Shown here one piece after another: positions 32,878 through 43,874 of a DNA stretch of 64,000 nt. A program made the translations under genes and the position numbers. A model generated the notes under the pieces. The model saw only the letters and a program-made list of their open reading frames with translations, was not told the origin of the DNA and searched no databases. The DNA comes from Odontocerum albicorne (Eukaryota > Arthropoda > Insecta > Trichoptera > Odontoceridae), in contig OX463849.1 of NCBI GenBank assembly GCA_949825065.1, positions 5,208,001-5,272,000 of the forward strand. Reading direction: 5' to 3'. The stretch's first letter is position 1; every line of letters starts with the position of its first letter.

Positions 32878-33090
32878 TTTATTTATTTAACACTTTATTG
32901 CAATACAGTCTGGGGTCCTTATTGCCAGGTGGCAATCTCTTCCAACCAACCAGACAAAAGTAAATGAAGCAAGTTACGTGGTCGCATAAATCATTCAAAT
33001 GACTATCCATCCCCACGAAATCCATAAACATATACGCGAAAACGTGCCCACGAATCCCACAAAGACGGACAATCACTCGAACATTATTTT
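32878..33090 (-). mobile_element. LINE-A 3' UTR, short copy
   Basis: The same 3' end as 3935-4150 without coding sequence: ATTTATTTATTTAACACTTT at the tail side and AATCATTCAAATGACTATCC further in. Strongly 5'-truncated. The tail-adjacent part carries CCAGACTGTATTGCAATAAA on the minus strand, the variant also found in the SINE at 45478-45690. Confidence 0.85.
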
Positions 33091-33518
33091 ATTTTCTACG
33101 TGTTTTTTCAAACACAATAATTTTTTTTTAAACTTAATAATAATATGATGTGTTTTATTTCTGCCTTTTATTTCTTCTCTACTGTCCCTTAATTTAACTT
33201 TTGATTGTACAATTTCAGCTTAGTATAATATGTTGTTCAATAATTTAATACAGGGGAATAAATATTTAAATATTTTGGCGACCATGTAACTTACTATGTT
33301 TACTTTGACTGGTTGGCTGGAAGATATTCTTACCAGAAAATTAGTTCGTCAGATTGTTTTTCAATGTAGTGTAATAAATATTTAATAATTTAACGACAAT
33401 TTATTAAGCATCATTTAGACAGCAGACTTTCCTCAAGGGCGTTCTAACTTGGAATTCGAACACCTTTTTTATTAAAATATTAAAAATATTGCAGTATAAA
33501 ATATTAAAAATATATATG
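33091..33518. other. no gene seen
   Basis: AT-rich; a short direct repeat of TATTAAAAATAT is at 33475-33515, next to the mariner insertion. Confidence 0.5.
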
Positions 33519-33520
33519 TA

Positions 33521-34478
33521 CGAGGCATATCCAGAAAGTAAGTGTACTGAATTTTTGTAGGTTACAATTTTTTTTATTTAAACAAAAAAATTACGTGGTT
33601 ACCGTAGTACATATGTAAGCTATTTTTCGACATAGTCGCCATTCCTCTCAATGCACCTAGGTGGTGAAGCGGGGTATCAACTTTTTGATGCCTTCCTCGA
33701 AGTAGTTTCCTGCCAACCCCTCCGTCCTCTTCTTTACCTCCTCTTTTACCTCCTCGTCGGTTGAAAACCTTTTTTCACCCATGTGCAACTTCAGGGAGGT
33801 AAAGAGTAATTTGAAGGTGCTAGGTCAGGGGAATGCGCGGGATGGTTCAGGACATCACATTTAAACGAGGCGAGCAGTTCCATCGTGGCGTTGGCCATGT
33901 GTGGTCTGGCATTATCGTGCAGCAGGCAGACTCCCTTTGTCAGCATGTCTCTCCTCTTGTTCTGAATCGCCCTCCGCATTTTTTTAGGATCTCAAAGTAT
34001 CTTGCAGAGTTGATGGTCTCCCTTTGAGGCATATATTCAATTAAAATTATGCCTTAACAGTCCCAAAACACGGATGCTATGATTTTCTTGGCTGAAATTG
34101 TGGTTTTGAACTTTTTGGCGGAGGGTGAAGAGGTGTGACGTGACCGTTTTTAAACTCGCGACACCACTTGTACACACTCGTACGATTCATAGCTTTATCA
34201 GCATATGCAGTTTTTACCTCATTCTAAACCTCGACCGGAGCTTTTCCCTTCCAAACGAGATAACGAATGACGCCGCGTATTTTGCACTTGGCGGGAGATT
34301 GGATTGACATTTTTCATGAAACGTGCTGTCGCGTCGACACTTCTCAACGTACTGACCTCGAACCGGTCTCGTTGCGGAGGGGAAGGGTCTGGCTACTCGG
34401 AAGTGTAGCCAACATGTCGAAAATAAAATCCATCCGGTCGTGAGAGCCTCAGTACACTTACTTTCTGGATACGCATAG
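33521..34478 (-). mobile_element. mariner element with internal deletion
   Basis: Inverted ends: CGAGGCATATCCAGAAAGTA AGTGTACTGA at 33521, and the reverse complement of CTATGCGTATCCAGAAAGTA AGTGTACTGA ending at 34478. About 26 of 30 bases match and each end is preceded by a TA dinucleotide. Length is 958 bp, against about 1.3 kb for complete mariners, so roughly 300 bp are missing between the DNA-binding and catalytic regions. Confidence 0.9.
33657..34310 (-). pseudogene. mariner transposase (deleted)
   Basis: The likely start ATG (34308-34310) gives MSIQSPAKCKIRGVIRYLVW, then after a stop NEVKTAYADKAMNRTSVYKW, the helix-turn-helix end of mariner transposases. A deletion follows. The catalytic part resumes near VFWDC, and after a stop reads INSARYFEILKKMRRAIQNK, LTKGVCLLHDNARPHMANAT and HPAHSPDLAPSNY, ending with EEGIKKLIPRF. 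Two acidic positions of the D,D(34)D triad are visible: Asp in HDNARPH, and Asp in SPDLAPS at the expected spacing. The first is probably the Asp of FWD. It most resembles the mauritiana group. Stops and the deletion make it inactive. Confidence 0.9.
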
Positions 34479-34575
34479 TACATCGCTGAAATTGCATATA
34501 TTTATAAAATAACTCAAAAAAAAAAAGTTTCCTAGGAATGACGAAATTCCTTTGTGATAACAACACATTCGGCTT

Positions 34576-34830
34576 AAGTTGGAGTGTAGTGTATGTGTGT
34601 TGTAATCTTAATGTATAATCTATAATTTTGATAAGATCTCCTAAAAATGGTTTCCTTCAAGTGCTTCCTAAAGCTGCACACGCCACTCATATCTTTAACT
34701 CTTTGAGTTAGACAACTTCCCACAGAACTACCAATAGCAAAAACCTTGTCATAATAACCTGCTCTATCGAATCGATCCTCTCTGCCGTTCCTTATTACTA
34801 AGGAATGTTATCTAAAGGATGTTGGTGGTA
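34576..34830 (-). other. unrecognised open frame, possibly LINE C-terminus
   Basis: A minus-strand stretch of about 80 codons without a stop reads NGREDRFDRAGYYDKVFAIG, SSVGSCLTQRVKDMSGVCSF and RKHLKETIFRR before a stop. A final SF+..LK is reminiscent of LINE C-termini, but RLWN is absent, so I do not assign a family. Its openness is unusual for this window. Confidence 0.35.
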
Positions 34831-35149
34831 CAGACTGCTACAGGACGTCTTCCCTACTCTCGGTTACTTCTCGTTTGAAAGACTGTCTACAAGCATCTCA
34901 TAGTCAATACTTTCACCTGATCACTTATTGTTGTTGGCATTGCATCTTCCTTCTTCTTCCTGGCACACTTTCTGTAACCATCAATTTTATCAGGTTATCT
35001 GAGTCCCGTCGAGAAATATGCTTGAAAAATCTACAGAATGCGCTGAAAGCATATAGACCCTTTAATTAATTGCTGTGGATTTGAATCATATATCCACACC
35101 AAGTATTTCAAAAGGTTCCTGTTGGTTTTCATTAACAGCTCCTTTAAAA

Positions 35150-35245
35150 TCTTTGAAGTTGGTTGAAAAATATTGTTACGTGACAAAACGTCCCACAGGT
35201 TGTATAGTGTATGGTAGCTTAATACAATACTCGTACAATGAAAAA
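35150..35245 (+). repeat. type 1 SINE tail fragment
   Basis: GTTGGTTGAAAAATATTGTT ACGTGACAA ... GTCCCACAGGTTGTATAGTG, then GCTTAATACAATACTCG. This parallels the tail of the SINE at 45478 (TTGGTCAGAAGATATTGTTA ... GATACAATACAATGC). Confidence 0.55.
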
Positions 35246-35664
35246 AAGTTTTTTTTTAATATTAAGAGCCTCCAAAAGACGAGTACTCCTCTTGAATATA
35301 ATAAGGAACAGAATGACATGTGATACGAAAGTAGAAAACCCCTGCTTATATTCACTCTCATAAATATTTGATGAGAAGTCATTAGGACGAGAAAATAATT
35401 TATTAGATGTATGGTATTAACATTCAGATCGTTAAATATAGTATTATTCGCTTGGTAAATGTTCTTTTGAAGGTTTTCATAAAAATATTTCTTACAAAAC
35501 TTTTAAATCAGCTTTATTAGTATATATGTACATACTATTATGACGTTTCTCTAGTGGAATAGGCCGAGAAGACAAGGTGCCAGATTTTTTTTGTTGAATA
35601 AAATATATCACCTTTTCTACATCCATATACTTTCTCAAACAACTAATGTGATTTCTAAAACTCC
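35246..35664. other. no gene seen
   Basis: A 68-codon and a 65-codon minus-strand frame lie here without motifs. Confidence 0.45.
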
Positions 35665-36420
35665 TTACAATTGTAATTTGTTTTATCAAACACTGTTAAC
35701 CCTTCCCTTACGGTGATAAAATTGAAACGCGCGCTCCGGTGTTGGGTAGTGAGTACGCGATCAAAAATTAGCGATTTCAAATCGGAAAAATAAGAACATT
35801 CATAGATAATCCCCTTAATTAATTATAATTGAAGTTAAAAATTATAATAATTGAGACTTATTTGCTGAAAACATTAAAAAACCATCTGGCAACGCTCACG
35901 GAACGGGCGTAGATCTAGTCTCGTTGCCAGCTCAACAGCTACTGCGGCGCGGCAGGGTTGGTGGCTAACTCGGGCGTGGCTTACACTTGCGAGGTTGAGA
36001 CAATTGAGCTCCTCGCTATTCAGAGACGTATGCAAAAGTGAGATGCGAATATAGTGTCACGCTTCCCGCATACTCTTCACCTATCGTCAAGACCCAAGAT
36101 CGAGGCACTCACAGCGTTTAAATGCGAATTTGTTTCCGATATTCACGAAATACTTACGAAGTAGTCGATAAATTCTGATTATTATTAATATTATTTTTTA
36201 AATAAATGCGTAAATATATTATGGAGGAATACCTAAAATCTTAACCTTGTATTTATTATATTTATAGAGATATTGATGGTTATTAGAAGCAACGTGTAGA
36301 AGATACCCAACACAGGGAAGGAAAGGTTAATTCCACTTTTGTAACGGTATAACCCTACCGGTTTCAAGGCCTTCACCTCATCATCAAGATAACACAAACA
36401 ATACCTTATAATTTCTTTTT
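35665..36420 (-). mobile_element. Penelope terminal unit split by a MITE
   Basis: TTGTAATTTGTTTTATCAAA CACTG (to 35695) and, after the MITE, TTCCACTTTTGTAACGGTAT AACCC (from 36331) are the two halves of one minus-strand unit. Removing 35700-36330 restores the usual CACTG-TTAA-TTCCAC junction. The hammerhead-like core is at about 36344-36388. Confidence 0.9.
35700..36326 (+). mobile_element. TTAA-flanked MITE, copy 1
   Basis: 627 bp between TTAA at 35696-35699 and TTAA at 36327-36330. Ends are CCCTTCCCTTACGG and CCCAACACAGGGAAGGAAAGG, so the inverted termini match over CCCTTCC-type bases. TTAA duplication and CCC-starting ends are the hallmark of piggyBac transposons. There is no transposase frame, so it is a non-autonomous copy. 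The inside has a GC-rich centre (36,000 region) between AT-rich arms. Confidence 0.88.
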
Positions 36421-36429
36421 TTTTCAAAG

Positions 36430-36800
36430 TATCCATCATATTATCCTACCATACGTTCTTGATATTCCTCAATGATGCCCTACTCTCACATTGTCATTGT
36501 ATATTTGTTTTGTTATTGTAGTATTTTTTCATTCATTTGTTCCATTTAACCAAACCATCTATGAGTGCTCTTCTTCATCTTATTAAATACATAAATCTTA
36601 AGTTCACTTTCGTTCCTTAATACTTCATTTCGTAATCTGTCATACATTGTTACTCCGTGAATTCTTCAAAGCGTAAGCATTTCCACAGTTTTAATTCGGC
36701 CCTTTCAGTATTTTTCCACGTCCACGTTTCACTCACAAACATTAAAGTTGATACTTGAATACCATTATGGACCATAATTTCATCGTATGTTGATACTGTC
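36430..36800 (-). pseudogene. RTE-4 LINE tail
   Basis: The minus strand reads THRWFG then MEQMNE near 36535-36580, preceded by a YDRLRNEV-like stretch at about 36640 and by an LMFVSETWTWK-like stretch at about 36735. The order matches the plus-strand RTE-4 copies. Confidence 0.68.
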
Positions 36801-37560
36801 AGGTTTGAATATACATGTATGTTTAATGCCTCATTGACTTTGTTGCCTATCGCTAGACACCGTTCGATATATACCTCTTGACACTTCCAACATTTGAGGA
36901 AATACTAATAAAATAGTTGTAACAGTAATATGAAAAAGTATTTGAATAGATACCGAATGAATGACACTTAAACCTAAATCGACGAGTGAAAATATTCTCC
37001 TAGTGAAAACCTGAATTGAACCCTTTTTAATCAAAAATATATGCTACGAGGAATAAAATCCACACCTTGAAAGGTAGATATCTGACCAACTCGACGACGG
37101 AAATCGTCAAGAATATAGAAATTTAGGGAAGTTGGTAGTTAAAGGAAAGTGTGGAGATATGTTCTTTCAGTCTTTGCCCTTACAATATTTTTTTTGTGAA
37201 ATTCTACAAATCACCTTTAGGCACGAATAATAAAATATTATAAGTTGCAAAACATTCTTGAGAAAACTGAAAAAATCTTTTGAATTTAAATTGGCACGTT
37301 TTCAGTGGGTGTACTTGGATATTACTCGTTAAGTGTTAGCAGAGATCTACGCACCTGTTGGTACATAAATAAACTCTTAACAAAAAAAAAAGTGAACCTT
37401 TTTTTATTTACAAACTTTTATTAAATATTTTGTTTAATATTTCGTTATACGTGCCTTTTTTCATACACGCTCGTTTTAAAAAAAAGTTGTATCATTTTCT
37501 CGATAAGAGTAAGTGACTTTCGTTTTTACCCTTGCCTAGGGATGAACGCTCACACGATTC
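36801..37560. other. no gene; faint tRNA-like relic
   Basis: At 37055-37110 a minus-strand tRNA-like head is barely visible. T-rich and A-rich runs at 37180 and 37380 otherwise. Confidence 0.4.
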
Positions 37561-37564
37561 TTAA

Positions 37565-38185
37565 CCCTTCCCTTACGGTGATAAAAATAATACGCGTGCT
37601 CCGGTGTTGGATAGTGAGTACGCAATCAAAAATTAGCGATTTTAAATCGGAAAAATAAAAACATTCATAGATAATCCCCTTAATTAATTATAATTGAAGT
37701 TAAAAATTATAATAATTGAGATTTATTTGCTGAAAACATTAAAAACCCATCTGGCAACGCTCACGGAACGGGCGTACGTCTAACCTATTTGCAAGCCTGG
37801 AAGCTACTAGTGGCGCGGAACGTCAGTCGCATACCCCGGCGCTTACGCTTATGCTTGCGACGTTGAGACAATTCAGCTCCTCGCAATTCAGTCTAGTATG
37901 CAAGAGTGAGATGCGAATATAGTGTCGCGCTTCCCGCATACTATTCACCTATCGTCAAGACGAGGCACTCGCAGCGTTTAAATGCGAATTTGTTTTCGAT
38001 CTTTACAAAACACCACGATGTAGTCGATAAATTCTGATTATTATTAATATTATTTTTTAAATCAATGCGTAAATATATTATGAAGGAATACCTAAAATCT
38101 TAACCTTGTATTTATTATATTTATAGAGATATTGATGGTTATTAGAAGCAACGTGTAGAAGATACCCAACACAGGGAAGGAAAGG
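37565..38185 (+). mobile_element. TTAA-flanked MITE, copy 2
   Basis: Follows TTAA at 37561-37564 and ends with AACACAGGGAAGGAAAGG before TTCAA, a one-base insertion in the second TTAA. It matches copy 1 over its length apart from the GC-rich centre (37,780-37,880), where the two differ by many substitutions and a short deletion. Confidence 0.87.
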
Positions 38186-38189
38186 TTCA

Positions 38190-39610
38190 AGACTGCCTAA
38201 AGCGCCAGTTGTCAGCATGGCAACAACGATGATCATCGTTTCCCGTAGGAAAACAGATATTTAAGTTTTTTTCTTTGCTTAAGGGCGCGCTTTGGCTCCC
38301 CGTGGATGTATTCAAGCTATTGGACTAACCAATATTTCTCTGGCCATGATAGTTTTATTGGAAAACTTTTTAGCTTAAATTTTGTCTCTACACCCATTTG
38401 AATTTTTGTAACCATCCTCAACGGATATTAAAGGCTGGGTAGTTATTATGACCTAAGGGTGACTACTTAAGCCAGATTTTTTTTCAAAGATTTTTAAGGG
38501 TTGACGTACACTTGTGTGCGGATTGATGTATGCTGATTACATGGTAGTGTTAGAGGACAATTTGGTTAAATAACGAGGATAAGTGAACTGAGAGATAAAA
38601 GGAACCTTTAAGAATGAATGTTGTGAAATCTAAAGTGTCGGTTAAAGAAAAAAGTGGAAAGAAAGCAAATGCGGTACATAGGTGTGTAATGAAAGATAAA
38701 AGGAAATTGAAGAATTCTGTCATTAAGGTTGTGTATTTTTTTAGATAACGTAAGAGTTATGTAAGATACTGAACGGCGTGTAGTGATGGAAAACAAAGTC
38801 AATGGGTTACTTAAACATTTATAATCAAACCAGACCAGTAAATGTTTATAAGTTAAACGTACAACAATACTGAAAAAAGCCAGATAAATCCTATAGAAGT
38901 ACGTGCATCGAAAATAATACGTAGGGTGACAATGTATGACAGAATATAAAATAGAGTAATTAGGGATTAATGTAAAATTAAGGTGTTGTGTAAAATCAAG
39001 AACATGCTGGGATGGTATGAACACGTAGAACAAATGAATGAAAGAAGACTAACAAAATAAATATATACAGTGCAGATCTGAGTGGATGGTATGGTAGAGG
39101 AAGACCAAAGAAAGTATAGTTGGTTTAAGTAAATACAATAATATTGGGAAAATGGAAACGTTAAAAGTCAAAGAATTCTTAGGAGTAATATGGATGAAGA
39201 AAAGGCGAATTTTTGTAACCATCTGAATAAATCCGCAGATAAAATTCTTGTGATGGGCGATGATGTTTCATTCAATTTGTATTTTTTAAAAAGGATTTTC
39301 ATTCTGCTTTACATCGGTACATTTTTTATTCAATTGGCTACTTCAATCTAGGGGTGTCAAAGAACAGTTTTGCTCTTTTTAAAGTTTTTCGTGAAAGTTC
39401 TGTCAACTTGCTGAGTATTTTAACTTCGAATCTCAAGTCTCTTTATAAATGTATTTACTGCGCCACAAGTTATTTTATTTCTTCCGTGACGTCGAAGCTT
39501 AAGTCCGTCATCACTACTATTATTTTTACCCTCGTGTGTGTCGTTACCGGGGGAGAAAAGGGACTCCCCTTTGGATAGTTCCTTCGTCGTCACAAGCGAC
39601 GTCCCACTCA
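38190..39610 (+). repeat. unknown repeat R-B, copy 1, split by a LINE
   Basis: 38190-38416 plus 39207-39610, once the LINE is removed, aligns with 42780-43300. Shared marks are GTAATTTTTG..ACCATCTG, CCGCAGATAAAATT, TTTTTCGTGAAAGT, and GGGACTCCCCTTTGG against GGAGTCCCTTTGG. Class unknown; the 74-codon frame has no motif. Confidence 0.7.
38417..39206 (+). mobile_element. RTE-4 LINE insertion with 17-bp target duplication
   Basis: GAATTTTTGTAACCATC occurs at 38400-38416 and 39207-39223. The 790 bp between match the copy at 30711. The related repeat at about 42878 runs through the target without interruption. The coding remnant reads as in copy 1 (RRVVMENKVNG, WYEHVEQMNERRLTK, GNVKSQRILRSNMDEEKA), with the last ~15 codons missing. 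Confidence 0.92.
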
Positions 39611-39849
39611 TAATAAATAATGTAGATGTCGATTTTCTAGTGTTGCTCGTATTCGATGGGAATTATTTTCATCCTACATAATAGCGTGGGTGAATAAACG
39701 AAGGATTCTTGATGAAAGTGTAGATATAGTTTGTGTAGATCTAGCGTTGTAAAGTCTAAGATTTTATAATATCAAACAATTAATTACTTTGTTATTATAT
39801 TGAAACCCACTATACTTATTTCGATTTAACTTTCCTGAAGCTTTTATTC

Positions 39850-39975
39850 CGGCTAAAGAGAACCAAAGTATAGAAGGTATAAAAACGTGAAGCATTTATA
39901 ATACAATTCGTGGAATAGAAAAGTTATTCATTGTTAAATATTATAAAATACAGTTCCGAAAATTCAAAGATCAAA
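39850..39975 (-). pseudogene. deleted relic of LINE-C
   Basis: TATAGAAGGTATAAAAACGT G and then CAATTCGTGGAATAGAAAAG match the two outer edges of 18480-18810. The coding middle is gone. Confidence 0.55.
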
Positions 39976-40057
39976 CATTTGATACGTTTAAGATTTTATC
40001 TTAATTTTTATAACTAGAAGTATACGAGTAGCTGTAAAATTATAAATTTTATGAGCA

Positions 40058-40341
40058 AAATACCTGAATGTTTGACTATCAAAAAGAAGACGTACGAAAA
40101 TTCTTGAACATCTGACTATCAGAAAAAGGACATACGAAAATACCTAAACGTCTGACTATCAGAAAGATGACATACGAAAATACTTGAACGTCTGACTATC
40201 AGAAAGAAGACATACGGAAATACCTAAACGTCTGACTATCAGAAAGATGACATACGAAAATACTTGAACGTCTGACTATCAGAAAGAAGACATACGGAAA
40301 TACCTGAACATCTGACTATCAGAAAGAAGTCATACGAAAAA
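40058..40341. repeat. 40-bp tandem repeat, about seven copies
   Basis: TCTGACTATC recurs exactly every 40 bp at 40111, 40151, 40191, 40231, 40271 and 40311, with a diverged first copy at about 40072. Alternate units carry TACTTGAACG with GAAGAC and TACCTAAACG with GATGAC, so a two-unit pattern is visible. Confidence 0.95.
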
Positions 40342-40344
40342 GGA

Positions 40345-41600
40345 AGAAGATGAACATCTTAACTAGTTATGTACTGAATAATGGGGAAATTATTTTGAAG
40401 CGCAGAAATACATATAGTAAAATGTTTAATGTGACATATATTTTAGTCTAAAAACATTTATTTCAAATTTTATGAAGCGTAATTTTATGTAGTGGTTGAT
40501 TATTTTTATTTAAATCAAATATTATTTTCGCATGAAAGTTTTTTAAACGAGTATTTCGGGCAAATATGGTAAAATAAACGGTAAAATAAATTTGCAAAGT
40601 AATTGAACATTAAAAACAACGATATAAAATTAAATTTTATACTTTGTTCATTATATCTTGGCCATAAAACTTGGTTATAAAAATGGCACCAGTTACATTG
40701 TCTCCATTTGCACACATACTCCAATGTCATGGGCATGAATTTCAAGTTTTTCATGGATTAAAATATTTCATAAAAAAAACACCATTTTTTTCGTGTACTT
40801 TCAGAATCTGCAATCTCGCTATTCTGGTGAAAGGTCTGCTGAACGACTTTCATAATCTTGTAAGAAATATATAAGTTTTCATGAATACCTCAACATTAGT
40901 CGTAACCGACTCAATAACTTAACTGCAATGGTATTCTTTCTAAGTGCAACACTAACAGTCGGGTTGTGTTTGCAAATGGGAATTTAGTGAAAATGCGATA
41001 TTTGTTGAATATAATGGAATTTGTGATCATATTCAGTTGAATCTGTTAGCTTATCGCTTATTGAATCCCAAAACGTTATTATTATTAAGGTCCAAAAGTT
41101 TCAGGATGAACAAGTTAAAGGGTGTCTCTATCGACACCATAATGTCACGAAGCGTGAGATTATTGCATGAAGATGCGTCAGACACACTTGTGTTTCTGCA
41201 AAGACTGCCATTGAGCACTGTTATTTCGAAGAATTTGATCGCTCATCTTAAAGTGTCAAATTGACCCCTGGTAATTGATTTTTTAATTTTCAAAACTGAA
41301 TTTCAATTTGAGTAGAAAAAAATAAATTTGACGAAGAAGTGATATCCACAGTGTTATCCCATTTTTAGAACAAAACTTCAAAATGTTTTTGCGCAACAAT
41401 ATTTCAAAAATGTATTGAACTTCACGGTGATCGTATTTAAATTTTTTTTTATGAATTTTATTAGTTTTTTTATATATTTTTACCGACAACTTTTAGACCT
41501 TACTAAGTGTTAAAATAATATCAATTCAGAGCACGTCATCGGTCTTTAGACGTTGAATAAAATATTACTTAATGTTGAACAAAAATGTTTACTTTGTTTC
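40345..41600. other. no recognised gene
   Basis: Frames at 40671-40874 (67 codons) and 41037-41264 (75 codons) on the plus strand show no motif. Nothing here is shared with other parts of the window, so it may be unique intergenic DNA. Confidence 0.45.
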
Positions 41601-41604
41601 TTAT

Positions 41605-42010
41605 CCATTCTGTCATGTAGCTCATGACTGAGCATCGTGACTCCCATGATAGCTTCTGACAACTCCTATCCATCCATCCCTGCACTCTGTGGCTAGAAAG
41701 GCAGTTGTTAAGGGTAGTCCAGTTGCATCTCTCACTTGGTCACTCCAACAATTTGGATTATTCTTTTTGTGTGTCGTTCCTCCACGCCTCCAGTAACCAC
41801 AAACCTCTCCAAACTGTCTCCCCTTGGTCACGAGCAATGTGCCCGAAGAATCGTAATACTAGTCAAAAGCATATTGTCGATAATCTGTTAGTGATTCTCA
41901 ATTCTTCAAAAATGAAGACATTAGTTCACCTGGATGTCTATGGAACATGTAACATCCTTCTCTGGTACCACATTTTATATGCATCTATTCTACGTCTCTC
42001 ACTTGCTCTC
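41605..42010 (-). pseudogene. LINE ORF2 C-terminus (LINE-D)
   Basis: Minus strand, in two frames: an RFFGHIARDQGE-like stretch near 41830, then CWSDQVRDATGLPLTTAFLA and RDGWIGVV, ending SHDAQS before a stop. The pattern RWSDQI...TGLPLTTA....DR..WR......HDPQ is a frequent LINE C-terminal signature in arthropods. A TGTTTATGAAGTAA-type tail is not visible. Confidence 0.72.
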
Positions 42011-42179
42011 AGAGTCCAAGACGAGAGACTTTACTAGGCGTATTTTCATCGTGTGGTTAATAGTTCTGCTCTTCTATGTATTTTCCTGCTTTGACATCAC
42101 ATTTTGTGCCATTCCAGGTTTTCTTCACACCACAGCCTCGCGTCTTCCATTCTTGGTAATACTGGAGTCGAAGTAAATA

Positions 42180-42780
42180 CATAATACTTTTTTTCCCCAA
42201 ATAAGGTAATACTGTTTTCCTTAATCATAAAATTTCCCAATTATTTGTATTAAAAAAAAGTTATATTATCTAAATCAAAAGTTTCTTTAGTGGTTGATTT
42301 GATTTTTGTAGTGGTCGGTAGTTTCAATAAAGGTACCTAATAAAGAAGTAAAATCATTAAAAAAAACACTTTTTTGATAAAAACGCGTTACATACTAAAC
42401 TTGTAAAATGACCGTTTTTAAAGGTTTTTGGTAAAGGAGTCTGCAGCCGAAAAAAGTTTGGGAGCACCTTTTTATCAAAGTTTGGGATCTAAATGGAGAT
42501 TGTACTTTTGTACAGTGAATTCAGTTGTCATTTTTGTCATATTTTATTAACAGTGTCCACCTTGATATATGGAAACTAAGCCTTAACATTGAAGGGAATG
42601 CAGAATACCTTATGTGTGATAAAAAATAAATGAGTTACGAATAATTAGATGAGCTTTAACAGTATTTTAGAGATGGGTGTTAAAATAATAATTTAAAAAA
42701 GTATTCGTGAGATAGTTAGACCACATTAAGATGAATAGTATCGAAATACATGTGTCTAAAATTAATAAATAATACACAAT
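42180..42780. other. no gene seen
   Basis: AT-rich sequence with no shared repeats. Confidence 0.5.
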
Positions 42781-42784
42781 ATTT

Positions 42785-43300
42785 TCATCATCGAATATTG
42801 TTGATGTCGTCATGGTACTCTGCTATATCTTCCAGGTTCCAGATAATGTTAAATCCAGCGTTTGAAGAGGATCTTGTTGTAATTTTTGCGACCATCTGGA
42901 CCAATCTGCAGATCAAATTTTGTGATACTGCGATAATAACCGTGACAATAATTTCCTAAATTATCTCCACTCTCAGCCCTACATTGGTTCAACTTTCAAC
43001 CGATTGGCTATTTCGTTTAAGAAGCATGAAAGGGTAGTTTTACTGCATTAGAAGTTTTTTTGTGAAAGTACTGGCCACTTACTTGGCACTTTAAACTCTA
43101 GGCATTAAGCCATTGAATAAGTATATTTCAAGCGTTGCGTGTCCTATTCCTTTTCGCGTGGAGTCCAACCTTGAACCCTGGGACGTTATTATTGTGTTCA
43201 TACTTAATTGTGTCACCACAGGAGGAGGAGTCCCTTTGGCAGATCCTTTTTTATCAATACATGACGTCGTGCTCATGAAAAATAAAGAACATTTCGATCT
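42785..43300 (+). repeat. unknown repeat R-B, copy 2
   Basis: An uninterrupted relative of 38190-39610. TAATTTTTGCGACCATCTGG at about 42880 is the empty-site form of the target used by the LINE at 38417. It ends near GGAGTCCCTTTGGCAGATCC. Confidence 0.68.
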
Positions 43301-43357
43301 TCTAATCTAGACCGCGTTAGACGCGGACTTATTGTCCCCAATAACACGTGATGGTAC

Positions 43358-43744
43358 TGTAGCGACTATACGTGCGGTCACTGAACCCACGAGACGACCT
43401 TTGCCCCACCTTAACAATGCGAGACAAACAATGGACAAAGTCCAAGCGGTCGGTCATTCAACTCACTACTAGCGGAGACCGCATTCCATGAAGAAAGGAG
43501 AGAGCAACACATCTTTCGCGCTGTCTCTCAAAACAAAGGATACCTACGCATCGACAATAAACATATTGTAAGCGCAAAGACGAGACAATGATATATCTCG
43601 TGCGCATTCCCGCACACGTCCAAAACATTATAAATACCGACGTTTGTCAATAAAATTACTCTTTGCATATTCCCAATTCAACAAGTTTTTATTTATCAAC
43701 AATCATCCTCATCATCTTTCCTTTAAGGAATAACCGTTCTTAAA
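43358..43744 (+). mobile_element. solo LTR, subfamily 1
   Basis: Starts TGTAGCGACTATACG and ends about TTCTTAAA, with GTAC on both sides (43354-43357 and 43745-43748). Shares GGTCACTGAACCCACGAGAC-type sequence, GACCGCATTCCATGAAGAAA, CATTATAAATACCGACG and TCAACAATCATCCTCATCAT with the LTRs at 9173 and 26508. Confidence 0.78.
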
Positions 43745-43779
43745 GTACAAATGAACTGAACTTATTTACTATGTGTGTC

Positions 43780-43870
43780 TATCTTTTAGAACGCATTCTT
43801 CTTCACTTTTTTCTCTCAACCGACTCCTTGATCACCAGTTTTTCCAGATTTTTTCAGCGGAGCACACTGT
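43780..43870 (-). pseudogene. RTE-3 LINE relic
   Basis: CTCAACCGACTCCTTGATCA CC resembles CTCAACTAACCCTATGATCA CC of the copy at 21220 and CCTCATGATCACC at 12095. Only a short piece remains; the 87-codon plus-strand frame over it is not a gene. Confidence 0.4.
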
Positions 43871-43874
43871 CAAG

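Noticed and set aside
33833..34027. plus-strand 64-codon frame in the mariner region
   Set aside because: The minus strand has the transposase motifs HDNARPH and SPDLAPS.
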